A stretch of DNA of 55,763 nt from Agromyces seonyuensis (lineage in GTDB: Bacteria > Actinomycetota > Actinomycetes > Actinomycetales > Microbacteriaceae): the NCBI RefSeq assembly GCF_009789225.1, contig NZ_WSTA01000017.1, forward strand, positions 1-55,763, written 5' to 3'. The notes beneath the pieces are model-generated. The model was not told the origin of the DNA, did no database searches, and saw nothing but the letters and a program-made list of their open reading frames with translations. Positions 50,816-55,763 of this stretch are shown in pieces. The translations under genes were made by a program, and so were the position numbers. Every line of letters begins with the position of its first letter. Within the stretch, counting starts at the first letter, position 1.

Positions 50816-51295
50816 TCAGCCGATCGGAAGCTCGCGCGCGACGTGCGCGAGGTCGGGCGCGAACTCGAACGCGCGCCGGACGACGCCGCCGGCGAGCACC
50901 CCGGGCAGCCAGCGCGCCGCGTCGTCCCACATGTCGGCGTAGGGGACCGCGTCGAGGTCGAACCACTCGGGATCGAGCTCGTCCGACGGCGTCGCCTCCC
51001 CCGCGGACGTACGGCACACGAACACGTGGGACTCCTGCGACCAGGCGTGCCGGGTCGGGAACGTGTACGTCAGCCGGCCGCGGGCCTCGAGGTGCGCGGG
51101 GTCGAGTTCGAGCCCGACCTCCTCGCGCACCTCGCGCACCGCGGCCTGCACCGGGGTCTCCCCCGGTTCGAGCTTGCCGCCGGGGCCGACGAGGCGGCCC
51201 GCACCGAGCCCCTCGCGCTTGCGGCCGAGGAGCACCCGGGTGCGGCCGCCGCGTTCGCGCAGCACGTAGACCACGCACACCTGCGGCAAGCCCAT
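50816..51295 (-). CDS. NUDIX hydrolase (MutT-like)
   Basis: 159 residues. The Nudix box GGKLEPGETPVQAAVREVREE fits Gx5Ex7REUxEExGU. LLGRKREGLGAGRLVGPGGK is typical of MTH1/MutT-type 8-oxo-purine nucleotide hydrolases. It lies 13 bases after the pfkA stop on the same strand and may be co-transcribed. Confidence 0.93.
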   Translation of the reverse strand: MGLPQVCVVYVLRERGGRTRVLLGRKREGLGAGRLVGPGGKLEPGETPVQAAVREVREEVGLELDPAHLEARGRLTYTFPTRHAWSQESHVFVCRTSAGEATPSDELDPEWFDLDAVPYADMWDDAARWLPGVLAGGVVRRAFEFAPDLAHVARELPIG

Positions 51296-51308
51296 GGAAC
51301 GTCGCCGC

Positions 51309-52340
51309 TCAGCCGAAGAAGATCTTCGCCTCGGCGTAGCGGCTCTCCGGCACGACGTTGAGCCCGCCGGTGGCCTCGGCGATGCTCACCCGCTCGATCT
51401 CGGTGCCGCGCAGCGTCACCATCTCGCCCCAGGCGCCGTCGTAGGCGGCTTCGACCGCGTGGATGCCGAGGCGCGTCGCGAGCACGCGGTCGTAGCCGGT
51501 GGGCGCGCCGCCGCGCTGGATGTGGCCGAGGACGGTGGCGCGCGACTCGATGCCGGTGGCCGCCTCGATCATGGGCGCGAGCTGCTCGGCGATGCCGCCG
51601 AGACGCGGGCGGTTGAAGGCGTCGAGCCCCTTGTCGGAGTACGCCTCGGTCATGCCGTCGAGCATGAAGCCCTCGGCGACGACGACGAGCGGGGCGCGGC
51701 CGCGGTCGCGGACCGACTCGACCCACTCGGCGATCTGCTCGATCGACTGCGGGTGCTCGGGGATGAGGATGGCGTGCGCGCCGCCTGCGATGCCCGAGTG
51801 CAGGGCGATCCAGCCGACGTGGCGGCCCATGACCTCGAGGACCATGCAGCGGCCGTGCGAGTCGGCCGTCGTGCGGAGGCGGTCGATCGCCTCGGTGGCG
51901 ATCTCGACGGCCGTGTCGAAGCCGAACGAGTAGTCGGTGGCGGCGAGGTCGTTGTCGATGGTCTTCGGCACGCCGATGACCTTGATGCCGCCCTCGTCCC
52001 AGAGCCGGCGCGCGGCGGTGAGCGTTCCCTCGCCGCCGATGACCATGAGCGCGTCGATGCCGTTGCGGTCCATCATGCGCTGGATGTTCTCGGGGCCGCC
52101 GCCCTCGCCCTCGAAGGGGTTCGTGCGGGACGAGTGGAGGATGGTGCCGCCCTGACGCGCGAGACCGCGGACGTCGTGGCGGACGAGCGGGACGAAGTCC
52201 TCCTCGACGACGCCCTTCCACCCCCACTTGAATCCGACGAACTCGGTGTCGTGCTCGATGACGCCTTGGAGGACCGCTCCGCGGATGACCGCATTGAGTC
52301 CGGGGCAGTCGCCGCCGCTGGTGAGGATTCCGATTTTCAT
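51309..52340 (-). CDS. pfkA: 6-phosphofructokinase
   Basis: 343 residues. ILTSGGDCPGLNAVIRG, IGGEGTLTAA, PKTIDNDLAATDYSFGF (catalytic Asp) and MGRHVGWIAL are PFK signatures. The Gly in GGEG (position 104 of the E. coli scheme) points to ATP rather than pyrophosphate, while the Lys in PKTIDND (position 124) is typical of the group III enzymes of actinobacteria. So ATP dependence is likely but not certain. The mRNA starts at or near a strong hairpin. Confidence 0.96.
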   Translation of the reverse strand: MKIGILTSGGDCPGLNAVIRGAVLQGVIEHDTEFVGFKWGWKGVVEEDFVPLVRHDVRGLARQGGTILHSSRTNPFEGEGGGPENIQRMMDRNGIDALMVIGGEGTLTAARRLWDEGGIKVIGVPKTIDNDLAATDYSFGFDTAVEIATEAIDRLRTTADSHGRCMVLEVMGRHVGWIALHSGIAGGAHAILIPEHPQSIEQIAEWVESVRDRGRAPLVVVAEGFMLDGMTEAYSDKGLDAFNRPRLGGIAEQLAPMIEAATGIESRATVLGHIQRGGAPTGYDRVLATRLGIHAVEAAYDGAWGEMVTLRGTEIERVSIAEATGGLNVVPESRYAEAKIFFG

Positions 52341-52378
52341 TTCTGGTTCGACTCCCGTGGCCTGTCGTCGATGGTGAT

Positions 52379-52424
52379 GATGTCGCCGCCGGCGTCATCG
52401 GAAGCGGCGACATCGGTCAGCCTA
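52379..52424 (-). promoter_or_regulatory. pfkA promoter and 5' hairpin
   Basis: Minus-strand TAGGCT (52419-52424) puts the transcript start near 52412. A perfect 11-bp stem, GATGTCGCCGC (52379-52389) with GCGGCGACATC (52404-52414) and a 14-base loop, is then at the very 5' end of the mRNA. It could stabilise the transcript or also end helicase transcription. Confidence 0.55.
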
Positions 52425-52433
52425 GCGGGAACC

Positions 52434-54560
52434 TCACAGGGTGCCGTCGAGGGCCGCTCGCAGCAGGTGCTGGAGGGCGTCGAGCTGCACCGAGTCGGCC
52501 GAACCGGGCTCGACGTCGACGCCGTCGAGGGCGCGCGCGGCGAGCCCCTGCTTGGCGTCGATGAGCTCGGCGATGCGCGCGTCGATCGTGTGCGCGGCGA
52601 TGATGCGCCATGCCGTCACGGGCTCGTCCTGGCCGATGCGGTGCACGCGGTCGATGGCCTGCGTCTGCTCCGCGCTCGTCCACGACAGCTCGGCGAGCAC
52701 GACGTTGGAGGCGGCCTGCAGGTTCACGCCGACGCCTGCCGCGGTGAGCGAGCAGACCGCGATCGAGACCTCGGGGTCCTTGTTGAACGCGTCGATGGCC
52801 GCCTGGCGGGCGATCGCCGACTGGTCGCCGCGGAGCGAGACCGTCTTGAGCTCGCGTGCCGCGAACGCGGCCTCCGCCTGGTCCATGACGTCGATGTGCT
52901 TGGCGAAGAACACGACCTTGCCGACCGAGCGGGCGAGCTGCGCCGCATAGTCGGAGGCGAGGCCGGCCTTGGCCTGGCCGATGCGGCGCACCATCGTGAA
53001 GACGTTCTCGCCGGACTTCGCGGACTTGGATTCCTCGAGCTCCGAGTGGGCGACCGCGCGGATGAGCTGGTCGCGCACGTCGTCGTCGAGGTCGCCGCGG
53101 CGCAGGCCCCGTGCTTCGACGAGGGAGGTGAAGCGTGCGAGCAGGCGGTGGCCGAGCTCCCGCTCGGCGGCGCGGATCGAGCGGCCGAGCTCGTCGTCGA
53201 GTTCGACGGGGAGGTCGGCGATGCGCTTGGCGGGCAGGTCGGCGGCGACGTCGACCTTGCGGCGGCGCACGATGCCGAGGTCGACGACCGTCTGCCGCGC
53301 CTCCGGGTAGAACCCGTGCTCGGCCGGGGTGAGGCCGTTCTCCTCGAGCTTGCCGAGCAGTTGGGCGGACGGCTTGTCGCCCTCGATCCAGCCGAGGAAG
53401 CGCCAGATCGCGCGGAAGTCGTCGACGTCGTTGATGAGCGGGGTGCCGGTGAGCGCGAGCAGCAGCGGGTCGTGGCCGGGCGTGCGCTGGCGGATGCGGT
53501 CGGCGAGGGCGAGCACGTTCTTCGAGCGCTGCGACTGCAGGTTCTTGATGAAGTGCGCCTCGTCGACGACCATGCCCTTGAAGCCGTACTCGCCGAGCCA
53601 GGACATGTGCCGATCGAGCACGTCGTAGTTGACGATGATGACGTCGGCGAACGCGTCGAGACCAGCGCCATCGCCGTGGATGACCGTGGCGCGACGGTGC
53701 GGCGTCCAGCGCTCGACCTCGCGGGCCCAGTTCATCTTGACGACGTTCGGGACGATCGCGAGCAGCGGGTACGCGTCGGCGACGGAGGCGGCGAGCACCG
53801 ACTGCGCGGTCTTGCCGAGGCCGGGCTCGTCGGCGAGGAGGAACGTGCGGTGGCCCTCGCGCGCCGACTCGATGAAGCGCACCTGGTGGGGCATGAGCTC
53901 GAGGCCGCGCGGCGAGAGCCGGTCGACCTTCGGCGTGGGCGGCAGTTCCATGCTCGCGGCGCGGCCGCCGGCGCCCTGCTCGAACGACTTGAAGAGCGGG
54001 CCGAGGAGTTCCCAGTTCGCGAGGCGGCGCACCGGGACGGCCGGCTCCGGAGCGCTCTCGAGGTCGGGGGCGAGGAACGGGTTCGCGAGGTGGAACGACT
54101 TCACCGACGCCGGCACGACCTGGTTCGCGGCCGGCTGGATGGGGGTCGGCTCGGGGTCGCGGGTGATGATGAGTTCGTCGGGGCTGAGTTCCGCGCCGGA
54201 TTCGAGCAGCCAGTCGCGGCGGAAGCGCTGCGCGACCTGGCCGACGGAGGCGTCGGGCTCGAGGAGGGCGATGAGGCTGGTGTCGCGCGCCGCGGTGCGT
54301 GCGAGGATCTGGGCGATGCCGTCGAGGCGCTTCAGCAGCTCGGCGCGGGCGGCCTCGCCGATCTCGCCGTCGGCCTTCACCCGGGCGCGCTCCTCGCGCA
54401 TGAGCAGCGCGATGACCTGGAACTTCGTGCGGTTCGTGGGGCCGAGCCGGCCCTTCTGGGCCTTCGCCTCGACCTCGCGCACCTTGCGGGCGAGGATCGG
54501 GATGACGGGGGCGTCGTCGTCGCGCGATCGCACGCGCGATCGCTGCCTCGTCTGAGCCAT
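52434..54560 (-). CDS. SNF2-family DEAD/DEAH helicase
   Basis: 708 residues from ATG 54560. An N-terminal ~220 residues without clear domain precede the SNF2 motor: FLLADEPGLGKTAQSVLA (motif I, with DEPG where DDMG is usual), VVDEAHFIKN (DEAH box II), LALTGTPLINDV (III), VVFFAKHIDVMDQ and AIDRVHRIGQDEPVTAWRI (VI). ATP-driven remodelling of DNA-protein complexes; the SMARCAL1/HepA-like order fits repair or transcription restart. Alone on its strand with 281 bases of gene-free upstream DNA in which I saw no strong promoter. Confidence 0.92.
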   Translation of the reverse strand: MAQTRQRSRVRSRDDDAPVIPILARKVREVEAKAQKGRLGPTNRTKFQVIALLMREERARVKADGEIGEAARAELLKRLDGIAQILARTAARDTSLIALLEPDASVGQVAQRFRRDWLLESGAELSPDELIITRDPEPTPIQPAANQVVPASVKSFHLANPFLAPDLESAPEPAVPVRRLANWELLGPLFKSFEQGAGGRAASMELPPTPKVDRLSPRGLELMPHQVRFIESAREGHRTFLLADEPGLGKTAQSVLAASVADAYPLLAIVPNVVKMNWAREVERWTPHRRATVIHGDGAGLDAFADVIIVNYDVLDRHMSWLGEYGFKGMVVDEAHFIKNLQSQRSKNVLALADRIRQRTPGHDPLLLALTGTPLINDVDDFRAIWRFLGWIEGDKPSAQLLGKLEENGLTPAEHGFYPEARQTVVDLGIVRRRKVDVAADLPAKRIADLPVELDDELGRSIRAAERELGHRLLARFTSLVEARGLRRGDLDDDVRDQLIRAVAHSELEESKSAKSGENVFTMVRRIGQAKAGLASDYAAQLARSVGKVVFFAKHIDVMDQAEAAFAARELKTVSLRGDQSAIARQAAIDAFNKDPEVSIAVCSLTAAGVGVNLQAASNVVLAELSWTSAEQTQAIDRVHRIGQDEPVTAWRIIAAHTIDARIAELIDAKQGLAARALDGVDVEPGSADSVQLDALQHLLRAALDGTL

Positions 54561-54829
54561 GGTCCTCCAGTCTCGGGCCGCGCCCCTCGCGCGACCGCTT
54601 CCGGTCCGTCGCGCGCAGCCGTGCCGCACGAAACGGCCTGCGGCTCGATGGAGCACTGTCGGGTCGCGGCTTCCGCTGAAGGTGCCGCGGACGCGGCGGG
54701 CGGTCGAGCACCGCGTGCAGTTCGCACGCCGTCGACCACGGGAACGAGCCGGTCAGGCGTCGACTATTCTACGCCCCGAATCCTCACCTTCGCACCACGG
54801 GACACGCGGACGCCGCGAACCCACGGGAT

Positions 54830-54835
54830 TACACT
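54830..54835 (+). promoter_or_regulatory. -10 box of small acidic protein gene, leaderless
   Basis: TACACT ends 6 bases before ATG 54842. Confidence 0.5.
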
Positions 54836-54841
54836 GAGGAT

Positions 54842-55081
54842 ATGTCAGGACTCGTGGGGACGGGCGACGGCTTCACGCCCGAAGACGAAGACCTCGAAGC
54901 CGAGGAGCTCGAGCACGAGTACGCGCTCGCGGCGGCCGACGAGGACCGACCGGTCGACGACTCGCTCGAAGACGAGCCGCTCGGCGTCGATGCGGAACGA
55001 CGCGTCGACCTCGGCGACGGCGCCCCGGAAGCGACCGGTGCCGCCGAGGCCGCGGACGTCGACGACGACGGCGAGGAGTAG
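54842..55081 (+). CDS. small acidic hypothetical protein
   Basis: 79 residues, about one third Asp/Glu, with EDLEAEELEHEYALAAADEDRP and an acidic end ADVDDDGEE. No fold is apparent; it is probably disordered. The promoter and codon use support a real gene. No function assigned. Confidence 0.65.
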   Translation: MSGLVGTGDGFTPEDEDLEAEELEHEYALAAADEDRPVDDSLEDEPLGVDAERRVDLGDGAPEATGAAEAADVDDDGEE

Positions 55082-55129
55082 GCCGCCCGCGACGAGCGTC
55101 GCCGCGGCGACCCGGGAGGGGTGCGCCCG

Positions 55130-55763
55130 TCAGCGCCGCGCGAGGCGCAGCGAGTTGAGCACGACGAAGATCGACGAGGCCGCCATCGCGACCGCCGCCG
55201 CCGCCGCGGGCAGGATGCCGAGCACGGCGAGCGGGATCGCGAGCGCGTTGTAGGCGAAGGCCCAGAACAGGTTGCCGCGGATCGTGCCGAGCGTCGCGCG
55301 GGCGAGCGAGACCGCTTCCGGGATCGCACGAGGGTCGCTGCGGACGAGTGCGAGGTCGCTCGCGGCGAGCGCCGCGTCCGTGCCGCCGCCCATGGCGATG
55401 CCGAGATCCGATGCCGCGAGCGCGGCCGCGTCGTTGACGCCGTCGCCGACCATCGCGACCCGCTCCCCCGCCGCCTGCCGGGAACGCACCTCGGCGAGCT
55501 TGCCCTCGGGGTCGACGCCCCAGCGCACGTCGTCGGCGGCGATGCCGACCTGGGCGGCGAGCCGCTCGGCCGGTGCCCGGCGGTCTCCCGTGAGGAGCAC
55601 GGGACGGAGCCCGAGACCACGGAGCGAGGCGATCGCGTCGGCCGCGCCCTCGGCGGGCTCGTCGCGGAGCTCGAGGAGACCGAGCGCGCGTCCCGCGCGC
55701 GCGACGGCCACGAGGGTGCCGTCGGCCGCGTCCGCCGCCTCGGCGAGGGGCGCCGGCAGCGCG
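55130..55763 (-). CDS. heavy-metal P-type ATPase, C-terminal part (truncated by window)
   Basis: The frame is open to the window edge, so the N-terminal domains lie outside. Visible are the HAD P-domain motifs PVLLTGDRRAPAERLA and VAMVGDGVNDAAALAASDLGIAMGGGTDAA, then two transmembrane helices ending IFVVLNSLRLARR. This end (FVVLNSLRL) is typical of copper/heavy-metal exporters of the P1B class. The metal-specific CPx motif is not in the window, so the metal is inferred. Confidence 0.92.
   Translation of the reverse strand, partial: ALPAPLAEAADAADGTLVAVARAGRALGLLELRDEPAEGAADAIASLRGLGLRPVLLTGDRRAPAERLAAQVGIAADDVRWGVDPEGKLAEVRSRQAAGERVAMVGDGVNDAAALAASDLGIAMGGGTDAALAASDLALVRSDPRAIPEAVSLARATLGTIRGNLFWAFAYNALAIPLAVLGILPAAAAAVAMAASSIFVVLNSLRLARR

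Noticed and set aside
51294-55253. 1319-codon plus-strand open frame
   Set aside because: Antisense to pfkA and the SNF2 helicase, whose motifs are clear; shadow frame.

Overview
The window is very GC-rich DNA with strong third-position GC bias, GTG starts, -10 boxes of the form TAGGCT/TAGACT/TAGCAT, many apparently leaderless genes and actinobacterial family variants (CE1758/CE1759 flavin pair, CGNR regulator, DUF779, DUF4395, DUF3376 patatin-like protein). It looks like a chromosomal segment of a Gram-positive actinobacterium, most likely Microbacteriaceae. I infer this from content, not from a database match. I saw no tRNA, rRNA, CRISPR array, insertion sequence, phage gene or replication origin.

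Layout. 1-9 kb: thioredoxin-like protein plus DUF4395, OsmC, a TIGR01777 epimerase, dapB, GNAT, a phosphatase/M16 peptidase pair, aldo/keto reductase, and a divergent TetR/metallo-hydrolase pair. 9-31.5 kb: pnp (8903-11164) and rpsO (31273-31542), usually close neighbours, lie on the same strand with about 20 kb between them. The interval holds a GAF regulator with aldehyde dehydrogenase and DUF779, a glycosyltransferase-SGNH fusion, the flavin-monooxygenase duo, a secreted M28 peptidase, small enzymes, an EamA/CGNR divergent pair and a 1202-residue patatin-like membrane protein. 31.7-34.9 kb: pflB-pflA, a complete pyruvate formate-lyase system behind a promoter flanked by two near-identical GntR/FadR-type half-palindromes. 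35.4-36.7 kb: two clusters of a GGTCGAGTAG...TATCGAGACC repeat family, in head-to-head arrangement, which supply the stop codons of two neighbouring genes and abut a gene remnant. 37.6-39.8 kb: a protealysin-type M4 protease followed by a probable emfourin-type inhibitor gene that overlaps a lysoplasmalogenase-family gene tail to tail. 39.9-52.4 kb: FKBP, PrsW, FAD oxidase, FAH-family enzyme, aspA, two NCS2 permeases, phosphate transporter, NUDIX and pfkA. 52.4-55.8 kb: a SNF2-type helicase, an acidic small protein and the C-terminal half of a metal P-type ATPase cut by the window edge.

How parts fit together. pfkA, pflBA and aspA give the means for glycolysis and for oxygen-limited carbon flow (formate plus acetyl-CoA; fumarate from aspartate). 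The GAF-aldehyde dehydrogenase-DUF779 block is a self-contained aldehyde oxidation unit. The M4 protease and its inhibitor form a protease-antidote pair. The most unusual non-coding signal is the inverted repeat family, seen at four loci in this window, always outside or at the very end of genes.
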